Source: Lewinellaceae bacterium
GTDB taxonomy: Bacteria > Bacteroidota > Bacteroidia > Chitinophagales > Saprospiraceae
DNA length: 64,000 nt
Direction of reading: 5' to 3'
Assembly (NCBI GenBank): GCA_020636215.1
Contig: JACJYG010000004.1
Span: 248,001-312,000 of the forward strand
Each line of letters opens with the position of its first letter. Position 1 is the stretch's first letter. The position numbers were made by a program, and so were the translations under genes. The notes beneath the pieces are model-generated. The model did not search any database, was not told where the DNA came from, and saw nothing but the letters and a program-made list of their open reading frames with translations. This document shows positions 1-10,800 of this stretch, in pieces.

Positions 1-432
1 CGCAGGAACTAAGTAAGAGTGCTGCTCCTAACAGGATGGAACCAAACTTCAGCAGATTTTTCATTGCAGGAGATTGTTTTTGAGAATCGACCAACAAATA
101 TAGACAATAATGCATGTTATTACTTCTTCGGCGCCCGAAGGCCTTTGTTTTTCCCGATTTTAACACTTACCAGATGGCAAGCTCGGTACTTGGAATTTAA
201 TTTATGTGTATAGATATGAGGAAAACCAACAGGACAAAGCCCCCCAATCGGGGAAAGCCCTTTTAGCCATGCTATTTCATACTGGCGGGCCCCGCTCTAC
301 AAAGCGGACAAAACCAGTACGATCAGGCGCTAACTTGCAAAAGGCAGGGAAGCGCCTGAAGCAGGCTGTGGGCATTCTGTGTTGGCGCACTTTTCATCCT
401 CTAGAGAATGAAAGGCATTGGAGATTTTGTGT
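1..432. other. left-edge region without a supported gene
   Basis: I see no convincing gene here. Two short plus-strand open frames (about 19-213 and 206-475) have no recognisable family, low-complexity composition and no start context. The region lies downstream of the minus-strand PorP/SprF gene and probably holds only its 3' untranslated region and the end of whatever lies to the left. Confidence 0.5.
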
Positions 433-455
433 AAAAAAAGTTGTGGCGAGCCACA
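433..455 (-). terminator. probable intrinsic terminator of the PorP/SprF-like gene
   Basis: Reading the minus strand, the stem TGTGG / CCACA closes a CTCG loop (arms at plus coordinates 451-455 and 442-446). It is followed by an uninterrupted run of seven T (plus-strand A run at 433-439). It lies 17 bp past the stop codon of the minus-strand gene. The stem is short, so efficiency is uncertain. Confidence 0.55.
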
Positions 456-471
456 GTTTTCCTTCAATATC

Positions 472-1500
472 CTAATTAAACATCTTAAAACAGTCATTGT
501 AGCGAGCGGTCTTTTGCCGCCTTTGGGCTTCCTTGCTATCATCGAAGTTTATGGTCAACGACAATTCATGGGAACCACCACTGCGCTGCAAATTTAATCT
601 ACTCAACGTAAAATCGAAACTATAACCCAATCTAAATATTCCATGACGCACTCCGGCAAGGGCTATAGCGGCGTCTACGTTACTGATAGTGTGCCGGTAC
701 CAGGCTCCGGCAAAAAATTTGCCGAGGCCAAAATACGCACCACCATTGACTTGAACAAATTCTCCCTGCTTCATTATTAGCAGGTTCGGAGATATGAACG
801 CCTCCTCCTGACGATTATTGCCTGTTTGAAGAGGGATTTCGAAGCCCCCATGTAAAGTAACCCTCAGCGGAATACCAATGCCCAGGTTGTTGTTTACTTC
901 AAGCAAGTTTTCATCTGGGCTGTTGAGGTGTTTTAGAGACAACCCGCCATAGGCGCGCCGGCCATAAACCAAAATACCTGCTCCGATATCCAATAGCCGA
1001 CGGTTGAGGTTGTCGGGGGGCAAATCTTCGGAAGGGATGAGGCCGCCGGGCCCTGAGGGCCCTTCGATTGGATCGATCTGATCGGGCAGAATGAGCAAAT
1101 CCCAGTCGAGCCGACGCTGGATCAGCCCCGCCTCGATACCAAAGCGAATTGCTACTTCCTCATTGACCCGAACGCGATAGCCATACACCGCCGAAAAACG
1201 CGTAGTGCTGTAAATACCATTACCTTCGTCGTCCCCTAAAACCATAAGCCCGAACCCGCTGTTCAACGATTCGATAGATTGCTCATAAGCCACCGAATAG
1301 GTATTATACCCTCCCTGATAAGGAGACCATTGGCTGCGATAGTTGGCTGTCACCCGAGGAGACAAGGTCGTTCCGGCAAAGGCCGGATTGACCTGCAAAG
1401 GCGCCGCGAAGAACTGGCTGTAAACAGGATCCTGCCCCTGGAGTGAAGAGCTTGCTGCTATTCCCAGCATGATTACGAGCAAATATCTGGCCATAGGCAT
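472..1500 (-). CDS. PorP/SprF family type IX secretion membrane protein
   Basis: A 342-aa outer-membrane protein of the PorP/SprF family. Family members are T9SS-associated and in gliding Bacteroidota are needed for SprB-type adhesin export. A signal peptide (about residues 1-22, ending SLQGQ) leads into the family-typical start DPVYSQFFAAPLQVNPAFAG, followed by alternating beta strands and a C-terminal LSLTINF strand as in an outer-membrane barrel. Length is normal for the family. It is divergent to porU with about 320 bp between, and porV follows porU, so three T9SS-linked genes cluster. A second ATG two codons in (1494) is an equally good start. The genome probably has several paralogues, so the exact orthologue (porP or sprF) cannot be named. 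Confidence 0.9.
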   Translation of the reverse strand: MPMARYLLVIMLGIAASSSLQGQDPVYSQFFAAPLQVNPAFAGTTLSPRVTANYRSQWSPYQGGYNTYSVAYEQSIESLNSGFGLMVLGDDEGNGIYSTTRFSAVYGYRVRVNEEVAIRFGIEAGLIQRRLDWDLLILPDQIDPIEGPSGPGGLIPSEDLPPDNLNRRLLDIGAGILVYGRRAYGGLSLKHLNSPDENLLEVNNNLGIGIPLRVTLHGGFEIPLQTGNNRQEEAFISPNLLIMKQGEFVQVNGGAYFGLGKFFAGAWYRHTISNVDAAIALAGVRHGIFRLGYSFDFTLSRLNLQRSGGSHELSLTINFDDSKEAQRRQKTARYNDCFKMFN

Positions 1501-1822
1501 ATGCGGTTCAAAATGAAAAATTCAAAATGTAAAATTTAGCGTGCGGCTTCGTTCTTAATATTTTGCATCAGTGATTTTTCGGTTTTGGCTTTAGGCATTT
1601 ATATATCCAGCCGACATTTCAGCCATACTTAATGAGCAATACCGCTGTAGTCATAACGTTTTGGTAACAGTTTTCCGGTAAAAGCGCTGCTGTCGGAGAT
1701 CATACCAATGGGCTCAATCTAACAAAAAAGGATTGTTGCATTCACTTATTAATGTAAACTTTGCCGGTAGGTTGACAAAAAAATCACGCTCAACCATATT
1801 TTATTTTAAACTCGTGCAAGAT
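1501..1822. promoter_or_regulatory. divergent intergenic region between PorP/SprF-like gene and porU
   Basis: About 320 bp separate the two divergent T9SS genes, so promoters for both should lie here. I found no clean TAnnTTTG element. Next to the minus-strand start, at 1507-1540, there is an A/T-rich word repeat (AAAATG and AAAATTC copies). A TTG-initiated extension of the porU frame reaches 1733, but it has no signal-peptide character and is probably not translated. Confidence 0.4.
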
Positions 1823-4800
1823 ATGAAGAAATTCGTTGCCACAATTACCTTATTACTAAACATTGGATGGGCCTTCACCCAATCGCCTGTTATCATAAAG
1901 GAGCAATTCCAATGGGAGAGCAGCCCAGACCTTATTAGCCTGGGCAAAGAGCAGCTTGAGCGATGGGGCTTTAGAGGAGGCGTCAGCAGTTCTGAACATC
2001 CCGGCCTTCTTTTTTTTGTGAAACGTTTTCCGGTTGAGGGCTACGGCCAACTTCGGGTGGAGGTACTCGAGGCCCGTTATGAACCATTCGAGATGTCAAC
2101 CTCTGGGGAGGACGCTTTCCTTGGAGAATCCCTGCAATTTGAAACCCGGGTGGAGCGGGAGCGCAACGCTTACTTTGGCAAGGTCGCTTTTGCACCTATC
2201 ATTCGGCGGGGAGGGCGTTATGAGCGGCTCCAGGAAGTAGTGTTGCGCATCACCCTTCAGCCAAAAGAAGAGGTCAGCTTTCGCGATCCGGATGATACCA
2301 ACGAATCAGTCCTTAAGGATGGCGATATATACAAAATTGCCGTCAGCAGCAACGGCATGTACAAACTCACCTATAATTTTCTGAAGAATGAACTGGGTAT
2401 GGACGTCGATAACATCGACCCCCGTCAGATCAAATTATATGGGAATGGCGGTGGCTTGTTGCCTTTTTACGCCGGCGCCGAACGGATTGACGATTTGAAG
2501 GAAAACCCTATCCGTATCGTGGGCGAAGAAGATGGCAGCTTCGATTCCGGGGATTACCTGCTTTTTTACGGCGAAGGCCCCGACAAATGGGTATATAATT
2601 CAAGCGAGCAGGAATTCATTCTACAGAAAAACATCTACGATTCGCACAACTACTACTTTCTGAAGGCCAGCTCTGGCAATGGCGCCAGGGTGGTCCAGGC
2701 CACTGCACCAGGCAGCGCTACTTACACCACTAATTCTTTCGATGACTACGCCCGGCTGGAGGAGGAAAAAGTCAACCTGCTATACGAGTGGGAAAAGGGC
2801 CAGGGTTCCGGACAAAGCTGGTACGGCGACCACTTCAAAGTTGCCCGGCAATACAGCTATAACAGTGCATTTTCTTTTCCCAACCTGCAAACCAACGAGC
2901 CATCGCGGCTTCGGGCATCCATGGCGCTTCGGGCCCGGATCGCCTCCAAATTCTTTGTTGATGTTGCCGGTACGACAGCAGAAAGCAGTAACGCCAGTTC
3001 GGTATCTTCGATCGGTGGCAGCGAAGATAACACCCGCCCTTATGCCAGCCGCGCCGTTCTAAAAGATACGATTCTGCTGAATAATGTTAATGTCAGCCTT
3101 ACGGTTCGCTACCCATATCCGCAAGGGGCCGGCGATGAAAGCGAGGGTTGGCTGGACTATGTACAGTTAAATGTTCGGCGTGCCTTGCGGATGGAAGGCT
3201 CCCAGATGGCTTTTCGTGACCAACGCACCCTCGGGTACCCAACAGCGGCCTTTCAGCTGGAAGGAGCCGGCCAGGGACTAACCATTTGGGATATCACCGA
3301 CCCCCTTTCCCCGGCATTAACGCCGGCGGAGCAGAATGGGCAACAGCTCAGCTTTCGGGCCAACACCAATGTCTTGCGGGAGTTTATCGCTTTCTACCCC
3401 TCCGAAGAACTCCTATCAGCTGAAGCCGTGGGCAAGATCCCCAACCAGAATATCCATGCTATCGACAATGTCGACCTGGTGATCCTTTACCACCGTGATT
3501 TTCAGCAGGAAGCCCTGCGCCTGGCGCAACACCGGGCAGAATATGACGGCCTGACTGTGGAGATTGTAGAAATTGAACAGGTGTACAATGAATTTGCCTC
3601 CGGCAAAAGCGACCCTGCCGCTATCCGCGATTTCGCCCGGATGCTCTACCAACGCACCGAACGTTTCCGGTATCTCGTATTATTTGGCGATGGTTCCTTT
3701 GATGCCCGCAATATTTATGGATTGGGCGGCAATTTTATTCCAACCTATCAAAAAGAGTCCTACAACCCGGTAGAAGCTTACCCCACTGATGATTTCTATG
3801 CCTTATTGAATTCTGAAGATGAGAATGACGCCCTCGACGGCAACCTCAACATTGCGGTAGGCCGCTTGCCAGCAAAAACCCCTGAAGAGGCTGCAAGTAT
3901 CGTGGATAAGATCATTCACTACGACAGTAGCAAGGATGTTTTGGGCGACTGGCGCAACCGGCTCGTTTTTGTTGGCGACGATAATGACCGCAGTCCCGGG
4001 TATTCTGATATCGACCATTATAAAGACGCCGATAATATTGCGGAAGAACTCAATGATACGATTCGCTATCTGAACCTGGAAAAAATTTACCTCGACGCCT
4101 TTCCTCAGGAATCCACTCCTGGCGGTGAACGGATCCCTCAGGCCACCGAGCAACTCAACAAGGCTATTTTTAAAGGTGCGCTGGCCGTCACTTACCTCGG
4201 CCATGGCGGCCCCAAAGGCTGGGCGCAGGAACGGGTGCTCAACATTACCGACATTCTGGGCTGGGATAACTACGACCAGATGCCGATCTTCATAACGGCC
4301 ACCTGCACATTTGCCGGGTATGATGACCCAACTTTCACCACTGCCGGGGAAGAAGTTTTCCTCAACCGCAAGGGTGGTGCTATTGCGTTGATGACCACTG
4401 TGCGGGCGGTTTATGCGTCTTCAAATGTGCGCATGACCGAAAATGCATTGGATTATATGTTTGTTCGTAGCAACAACGGTAACGTCCCTACCATTGGAGA
4501 GGCCTTTCAACGCGGCAAGAATGACGTGAGCGGTGATTTCAATATTAATAATTCGCGGAAGTTCGCCCTCCTCGGCGATCCCTCCATGAAGATCGGACTG
4601 CCGAAATATAAAGTGGCGACCACCCGCATTGACAGCAAAGCAGTGGACCCGGCGCAAGCCGATACCCTTCGCGCCCTGCAGCGGGTGACAATCGAAGGCA
4701 TCGTTTTAGGCCTGGACGGCGAGCTGCTCTCCAGCTTCAACGGCATTATTTATCCCACTATTTTTGACAAAGCGCAGACAGTGGCCACCCTTGGCCAGGG

Positions 4801-5713
4801 TTCAAACAGTGTTTACAATTATCGCATTCAGAAGAATGTATTGTTTCGGGGGCGGGCATCCGTTGTCAATGGCCAGTTCCAATTCACTTTTGTGGTGCCC
4901 AGAGATATCAATTACCAATATGGCTTCGGCAAGATCAGCTACTATGCTGCCGATGAAACTACCATAGAGGACGCTGCCGGCAGTTACGAGAATATCATCA
5001 TTGGCGGCACCGACCCCAATGCTCTGGCTGATGGCCGGGGCCCGAAGGTAGAAGTCTTTATGAACACGGAAGATTTCGTCTTCGGCGGCATCACCAACCC
5101 CAGTCCCACGCTACTGGCCGTCCTGGAAGATGACAACGGCATCAACGTAGTGGGAAACAGCATTGGCCACGACCTGGAGGGGGTTCTAAACGGCAACACC
5201 CAAAACACTTACCTGCTCAATGATTTTTACGAATCGGAACTGGACGATTATACCCGGGGCAAGGTGCGGTATCCACTTTCCAACCTTCCGGAAGGCCGGC
5301 ACAACATCCGGATAAAAGCGTGGGATGTGGCCAACAATTCAGCTGAAGGGTATACCGAGTTTGTGGTGGCCGCCTCGGAAGAAGTCGCATTGGAGCATGT
5401 CCTGAACTATCCCAATCCCTTTACTGATTTTACCTGTTTCCAGTTTGACCACAACCTGTCCAACCAGGAGTTGGAAGTAATGGTACAGGTTTTCACCATT
5501 TCCGGCCGGCTGGTTAAAACCATTCAGGCGAGCATCTTCAGTGACGGTGCGCTACGGCGCGACGACTGCATTGAATGGGATGGGCGCGATGACTATGGAG
5601 ACCGGCTTGGCCGCGGCGTGTATCTCTACAAGGTAAAAGTGAGGGCCGCAAATACTGGCAATGCGGTGCTGAGCGGAGAAAGTGAATTTGAAAAACTGGT
5701 TATCCTAAAATAA
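1823..5713 (+). CDS. porU: type IX secretion system sortase PorU
   Basis: A 1296-aa surface protease that removes T9SS C-terminal signals and attaches cargo to the outer membrane. The chosen ATG gives a clear signal peptide (MKKFVATITLLLNIGWAFTQ). The central region is a gingipain-like C25 peptidase: the catalytic His is in TYLGHGGPKGW (about residue 794) and the Cys in ITATCTFAGYDDP (about residue 828), 34 residues apart as in the family. An Ig-like region follows, and the end (NYPNPFTDFTCFQF to RGVYLYKVKV) is a C-terminal sorting domain, which PorU is known to retain. porV lies about 200 bp downstream on the same strand, consistent with the PorU-PorV attachment complex. The open frame could start earlier at TTG 1733, which I reject for lack of a signal peptide. 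Confidence 0.95.
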   Translation: MKKFVATITLLLNIGWAFTQSPVIIKEQFQWESSPDLISLGKEQLERWGFRGGVSSSEHPGLLFFVKRFPVEGYGQLRVEVLEARYEPFEMSTSGEDAFLGESLQFETRVERERNAYFGKVAFAPIIRRGGRYERLQEVVLRITLQPKEEVSFRDPDDTNESVLKDGDIYKIAVSSNGMYKLTYNFLKNELGMDVDNIDPRQIKLYGNGGGLLPFYAGAERIDDLKENPIRIVGEEDGSFDSGDYLLFYGEGPDKWVYNSSEQEFILQKNIYDSHNYYFLKASSGNGARVVQATAPGSATYTTNSFDDYARLEEEKVNLLYEWEKGQGSGQSWYGDHFKVARQYSYNSAFSFPNLQTNEPSRLRASMALRARIASKFFVDVAGTTAESSNASSVSSIGGSEDNTRPYASRAVLKDTILLNNVNVSLTVRYPYPQGAGDESEGWLDYVQLNVRRALRMEGSQMAFRDQRTLGYPTAAFQLEGAGQGLTIWDITDPLSPALTPAEQNGQQLSFRANTNVLREFIAFYPSEELLSAEAVGKIPNQNIHAIDNVDLVILYHRDFQQEALRLAQHRAEYDGLTVEIVEIEQVYNEFASGKSDPAAIRDFARMLYQRTERFRYLVLFGDGSFDARNIYGLGGNFIPTYQKESYNPVEAYPTDDFYALLNSEDENDALDGNLNIAVGRLPAKTPEEAASIVDKIIHYDSSKDVLGDWRNRLVFVGDDNDRSPGYSDIDHYKDADNIAEELNDTIRYLNLEKIYLDAFPQESTPGGERIPQATEQLNKAIFKGALAVTYLGHGGPKGWAQERVLNITDILGWDNYDQMPIFITATCTFAGYDDPTFTTAGEEVFLNRKGGAIALMTTVRAVYASSNVRMTENALDYMFVRSNNGNVPTIGEAFQRGKNDVSGDFNINNSRKFALLGDPSMKIGLPKYKVATTRIDSKAVDPAQADTLRALQRVTIEGIVLGLDGELLSSFNGIIYPTIFDKAQTVATLGQGSNSVYNYRIQKNVLFRGRASVVNGQFQFTFVVPRDINYQYGFGKISYYAADETTIEDAAGSYENIIIGGTDPNALADGRGPKVEVFMNTEDFVFGGITNPSPTLLAVLEDDNGINVVGNSIGHDLEGVLNGNTQNTYLLNDFYESELDDYTRGKVRYPLSNLPEGRHNIRIKAWDVANNSAEGYTEFVVAASEEVALEHVLNYPNPFTDFTCFQFDHNLSNQELEVMVQVFTISGRLVKTIQASIFSDGALRRDDCIEWDGRDDYGDRLGRGVYLYKVKVRAANTGNAVLSGESEFEKLVILK

Positions 5714-5887
5714 GATTTGGGATTTTGCGTATTGAATAAAGTGACAGAAAAATTGCTGTACTTTTCAATGGGGCCGGATATTTCAAACAGCAATGAAACC
5801 AAACACCGGGCTTACCGTACAAGTCAGAACGCCTCCCATTTGCCCATCAGGCTATCTTAAGAAAGCAATGAATTCAGATTCAAATAG

Positions 5888-5895
5888 TATATTTG
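5888..5895 (+). promoter_or_regulatory. candidate Bacteroidota -7 box upstream of porV
   Basis: TATATTTG matches the Bacteroidota -7 consensus TAnnTTTG. It would place the transcript start only 10-20 nt before the porV ATG. No convincing -33 TTTG element is visible at the usual spacing, so porV may also be transcribed with porU. Confidence 0.4.
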
Positions 5896-5914
5896 CAAAA
5901 CTTTGGTTAAAAGA

Positions 5915-7153
5915 ATGGATCTCATGATGAAAATCTTAACGAAAACTGCAATAGCATTACTCGTACTTGCAGGGGTAACTACACAAACCCAGGCACAATG
6001 TACCCGTCAGGACCCGAGCAATCCCAACAGTCCGTTGATCAACCTGGATGGCTCACCTTGTGTCAACACCGTTGTATCAGCGGTGCCTTTCCTCCGCATT
6101 GTGGGTGATGCCCGGTCTGGTGCGATGGGAGACGCAGGCATTGGTATTTCTCCAGATCCCAACGCCATTCACTTTAATGCGTCCAAGCTCGTATTTGCCG
6201 ATGAAGGTTTGGCCATTTCCGCCACTTATACCCCCTGGCTACGCGCCCTTGGGCTTAATGATGTTTACCTGGCGTACCTCACGGGTTATTACAAACTGGA
6301 TGACCTGCAGGCCATAGGCTTTGGCCTGCGATACTTCTCGCTGGGTAGCATTCAGTTTACCGACCAGAATGGCGAACCACTGGCTATCGGCAGGCCCAAT
6401 GAATTTGAGATAACGGCTGCCTATGCCCGAAAGTTGAGTGATAATTTCTCTGCCGCTTTGAGCGCTAAGTTTATCTACTCCAACCTGGCTGCTGGCCAAC
6501 AGGTTGAAGGTGGCGAAACTATCGAACCGGGCATTGCCGGTGCAGCCGACATTTCCATGACCTACCGGACGCCGATCGACCTGCAAAATGCCGAATCTGA
6601 ATTGACCCTCGGACTGGCGCTGACTAACATCGGCTCCAAAATCACCTACACCAACTCGCTATTCCGCGACTTCCTGCCCGCCAACTTTGGCCTTGGTGCT
6701 GCCTGGAAGATCGACCTGGATGAATACAACCAAATTACCTTCGCGACGGACATCAATAAGCTGATGGTTCCTACGCCCTGCCAGGCTGAAACCTGCGTCG
6801 ACGCCGACAACAACGGCATCTTTGATTATCGCGAGCAATCGTCCATCACTGGAATTTTCAACTCTTTCAGCGATGCTCCCGACGGGTTTAGCGAAGAGTT
6901 GAAGGAACTAATGTATTCTTTTGGTGCAGAATACTGGTACGACCAGCAGTTCGCTGTGCGCGCCGGCTACTACAACGAACACTCGCAGAAAGGGGGCCGT
7001 AAGTTCTTTACAGTAGGCCTGGGCCTGAAATACAACATCTTCGGCCTAAACTTTTCTTATCTCATTCCGACAACGAATCAGCGTAATCCGTTGGACAACA
7101 CACTGCGCTTCTCGCTCTTGTTCGACTTTGGCGCTTTTGATTCGCAAGAATAA
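5915..7153 (+). CDS. porV: type IX secretion outer-membrane shuttle protein PorV
   Basis: A 412-aa FadL-like outer-membrane barrel (PorV, also LptO) that binds the C-terminal signal of T9SS cargo and passes it to PorU. A signal peptide (through TTQTQAQ) is followed by the family hallmark near the mature N-terminus, PFLRIVGDARSGAMGDAGIG, then PNAIHFNASKLVF and many barrel strands, ending in FSLLFDFGAF. An Asp-rich loop (DADNNGIFDYRE) sits near residues 290-300. Three in-frame ATGs (5915, 5924, 5927) give nearly the same signal peptide; 5924 or 5927 is possible. It follows porU on the same strand and ends just before a bidirectional terminator. Confidence 0.95.
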   Translation: MDLMMKILTKTAIALLVLAGVTTQTQAQCTRQDPSNPNSPLINLDGSPCVNTVVSAVPFLRIVGDARSGAMGDAGIGISPDPNAIHFNASKLVFADEGLAISATYTPWLRALGLNDVYLAYLTGYYKLDDLQAIGFGLRYFSLGSIQFTDQNGEPLAIGRPNEFEITAAYARKLSDNFSAALSAKFIYSNLAAGQQVEGGETIEPGIAGAADISMTYRTPIDLQNAESELTLGLALTNIGSKITYTNSLFRDFLPANFGLGAAWKIDLDEYNQITFATDINKLMVPTPCQAETCVDADNNGIFDYREQSSITGIFNSFSDAPDGFSEELKELMYSFGAEYWYDQQFAVRAGYYNEHSQKGGRKFFTVGLGLKYNIFGLNFSYLIPTTNQRNPLDNTLRFSLLFDFGAFDSQE

Positions 7154-7189
7154 AATTACCCAGGGGTTAGCCCCAATAATAAGTTTGTA

Positions 7190-7235
7190 ATAGAAAAAAA
7201 GAGGCAGCGGAGTATCCACTGCCTCTTATTTTTTT
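7190..7235. terminator. bidirectional terminator between porV and rnpB
   Basis: The stem GAGGCAG / CTGCCTC (7201-7207 with 7219-7225), extended by GGA/TCC past one mismatch, is flanked by an A run on the left (7193-7199) and a T run on the right (7226-7235). It can therefore end porV transcription on plus and RNase P RNA transcription on minus. It lies about 45 bp after the porV stop and next to the 3' end of the RNA. Confidence 0.85.
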
Positions 7236-7728
7236 CTGCTACAGGCCTATAAGCCGGATTCTGTTCCTCAAAGTTACGCCAGGCGTACTCTGCGGCCTCT
7301 ATCATTTATCCAGGCCCGTCGTCACCGGCGGGCTCTATCTGCCTACCCCCCCCGAATACCTCCCGGAGGAGGAACTGGGCGAGCAACCCAGTACCACTGG
7401 CAAGCGTGCCCGGAGGCATTGCCTACCGGCAGAATCGAGGTGTACATGGCATTTCAACCCACGAGGTTTACCCCTCCACCGTATTGCTACGACAGAGCGT
7501 GCGCTCTTACCGCACGTTTTCACCCTCACCCGCCTTCAGCTAAAGCATCAGCGGGCTTTGCCCGCATCCACTTGCCAAGGCGTCGGCAGTCTAGTTTTCT
7601 GTGGCACTTTCTGTCTATCCCCAAAGGGACAGCCCACCCGTTAGGTGGCGTGGCGCTCTACGTTGTCCGGACTTTCCTCATCTCTGCTTCAAAGAAGCGG
7701 AGCCGCGATAGAGCAGCCTGTAGCAGAA
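7234..7728 (-). ncRNA. rnpB: RNase P RNA (bacterial type A)
   Basis: The catalytic RNA of RNase P, which matures tRNA 5' ends. On the minus strand the near-universal P4 segment GAGGAAAGTCCGGAC is at 7665-7679 and its 3' partner region CAGAATCCGGCTTATAGG is at about 7246-7264. Between them are the conserved GGTGAAAACGTGCGG and GGTAAGAGCGCACG blocks. The two ends pair perfectly over 13 bp (7716-7728 with 7234-7246), defining helix P1. At about 495 nt it is longer than the usual 350-400 nt, with extra hairpins such as the GCGGGC/GCCCGC stem near 7550. Promoter-like and terminator signals sit in the expected places on both sides. Confidence 0.95.
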
Positions 7729-7731
7729 CGG

Positions 7732-7761
7732 GAAAGATAGGGCTTTCCTGCATCTTGGCAA
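7732..7761 (-). promoter_or_regulatory. probable rnpB promoter
   Basis: On the minus strand a TATCTTTC box (7732-7739), one base from the Bacteroidota TAnnTTTG consensus, lies just before the 5' end of helix P1. A TTG (7759-7761) lies 19 bases upstream of it. The predicted transcript start coincides with the RNA 5' end inferred from P1 pairing. Confidence 0.6.
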
Positions 7762-7846
7762 CGGCCGGGCCGAAATAAAAGTTCCGTCTGGAAATTTCAT
7801 CCGGCAAAAGGGAACTCGCGCACTGTTTTTCCGTAAACAGTTTAAT

Positions 7847-10800
7847 ATGAGACGAAGGCAATGGCTGTGGAGCCTCTCTGCCGGAGGAGCCATTCTTTTG
7901 TTATTGCTGGTAAAGGCCTATATGTCCAGCCAGGATCCTTTGGAATGGCAAGCCGGAAAAGTAGAGGCGAATTTCCAGTTGCAGGAAAAGCAAGCAGCAA
8001 ACTGGCTAAAGGAGGACAGCATATGGCTGGGCCTGCAAGGGGAAGCCTTTGCCCATCCAAAAGCAGGATTGCTGTTAAAGCAAGCCAGTGGTTTTCTGCT
8101 TTTCCGTGAAAGCAAGCTCCTTTTTTGGACAAAAACCAATTTAAATCTTTCTTCGGCGCTGTTGGACAGCTTAAGGCAAAGCTCCTACATGCTCTATTTT
8201 TCTGCTGCCGGCAATTTCTATCTGATGGCACGGAGTTATGAAGGGCCATTAATGGCGGTGGCCGCCATTGGCCTGCCATCCCCAGGGGTCTCGGGCATCC
8301 ACATTCAGGCAAGCCCTACCCCCTACCCGATCCATAATTCAGCTGGTGTTCCGGTTTTTTACCTGTCTCCTGGCCAGGCGCTACCAGTTCCCTGGCAATG
8401 GCCGTTTTTTATCCTGCATGTATTGGCAGCAATAGGGGTCATTATTTTAATGGAGCAATGGGGGAACTGGTTATCAGTACGGCTCCATGGCCTTGCGAGC
8501 ATGGGGTTAGCCTTATCAGGGGCTTTGGGTATTACCTTAGTGGCCGGGAGCCTTTCCTTTCCAGGAGCTAATTATCTGGAGGGTTTATTCAGCACCCGGG
8601 TATTGTCGGGCAACCTGGCCCAATTAGTTGTAGTCAGTCTGCTGGATTTCTGGTTGCTGAGTTTTGCCCAACGGCGTTTGGTGCTTCCCCTTGGGTTGAA
8701 ACTTCCTACAAGGGGAAAGATGGCATTGGCCACAGCGGGCTATTCAGGAATTGTGCTATTCCTCCTGGCGCTGAGCCGGATGTTGGAAAGCCTGGTATTA
8801 GAATCCGGCTTGCAATTTGATTTTCGCAATGTATTCAATCTTGGCCCATTGAGTTTTACCAGCGTGCTAAGTTTAGCAATGCTGTTGTTTGGGTTATTAC
8901 TCTTCAGCCTTTGGTTAGGAAAGGGAATAGCCTGCATGGGCCTTTCCGCGGGCCAACGACTGACTACGCAGGGGGCTTCGCTGCTTGGAATAGTAATTGG
9001 AATCGAATGGATGCATTTACCATCTCCACTTGGCCTTTTGCCATTTCTTCTGATGGCGCTCCTCTTCCTGGCCTTGCTGGACCTCTTCGTCGACCGGGGG
9101 CAACCCAGCCTGGCCTGGTTCACACTCTGGCTGGCAGTTTTGGCTGCATTCGGCACGGCATTCCTTTTCAAATACAGCCTGGATGACAACCGCCGCCAAC
9201 GCCTGCAGTTTGCCCTTTCATTGGCGGAAGCCAAAGACAGCCTGGCTGAAGCGGATCTAAAGGCACTGGCGAGCCTTTTAACACAAGACACCGGGTTGCT
9301 CCGACGCATGGACAGCATGGCGCCGGACGAAACCAAAGCCTCCATTAGCGCGGCATTTCAGCAACAACTTGCGGCCTTCCCCTACCTGATAAAAAATTAC
9401 CAGGCCGAAATTTTTTTACCAGGGCAACCCAATGCGCCCCAACTAAATTTCGATTACCCAATTTCGCCTGACAACCAACCCGGAAGCTGGTCATTCCGGC
9501 GCCTTTCCCCAAACCAAGGTTTTTTCTGGTACGGCCTTCAACTCATGCCTGAGCCTCCATTGGAAAACAGCAGCAGGCTTATTATCGCCTTTCGCCCTAA
9601 CCCCCGGCGCAGTGAACGCGTTTTCCAGGAATTACTTCCCCAGGGGATACAACATCAATATTCATTTGATTACCTGGTTTTCTTCAACGGGCTGGCTTCC
9701 CCTCAGCGGGGACAATTTGAGCGTCAATGGCTTTCGCCGGAAAACTGGCCGGAATCGGGTAGTTGGCGGGAACTGTTGAACAGCCAGCGCGCCTTGCTTT
9801 ATTACTGCCCGGCAGAAAGTTATTGTATAATCGTAAAAGAGGAACTGGGGGGGTATATCAAACCCCTCTCACTTTTCTCCTATCTTTTTGCCTTACTCAT
9901 GTTACTGACCCTTGTGGCCCTGGCCGCTAACCAGCGATTGCAGTTCTTTCCGGCTACGCCCGGCATGCTGTTTTGGGGTGGCCATTCCTTACGCCATCGA
10001 ATACAATTGTCGGTTATCGGGCTATCCATGGCGGCTTTTTTACTTATCGGGCTCATTACGGTGGGCTATTTTCAGAACCTTTTTGCCACGCTTCACCAGG
10101 AACAACTTTTTGAAACGGTGGCCGGACTGGCCCGCAATCTTCAGGTGCAGGGTATTCGTTCCGATACAACAGCCCAGTTGAACCAATTGGCAGAGATCAA
10201 CCGGGTCGACTTATTGCTATATGGACTGGATGGGCGGCTGCAGGCCAGTTCCGCTCCTTTCCTATTTGAAAAAAACCACCGGGCGCCCCGGATCAACCCA
10301 AATGTGCTAGCCTCCTTCCGACAAAACAGCTTTAAACCAACGGTGCTGTTTGAACAATCCGGTGGTTTATCGTTCCTATCCGCCTATATGGCCGTACCTG
10401 GCAGCGATGGGCAGGCTGCGTACTATCTGCATATCCCCTACTCTTCCGGCGACCGCAACCTCCAGCAACTGGTCCTTGAATTTATTGGCACCCTGTTGAG
10501 CCTCTATGTGTTTCTGCTGCTCATTGCCGGGGCCATTGCCATTGCAGTAGCCAATTCCATTACACGGCCACTGACCGCTATTGGGGAAAAATTACGCAGT
10601 TTGAAACTGGGTAAGAACGAACCGTTGGAGTGGGCCCGGCAGGATGAGATCGGGAAACTCGTTTCCGAATACAACCAGATGGCCGTCAAACTGGAAGAAC
10701 GCACCGAAGAATTACGACAGTCGGAACGGGAAGGCGCCTGGCGAGAGATGGCCAAACAGGTAGCCCACGAGATCAAAAACCCACTTACTCCAATGAAACT

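Noticed and set aside
206..475. 89-codon plus-strand frame near the left edge
   Set aside because: No family similarity, overlaps the terminator and the end of the minus-strand gene.
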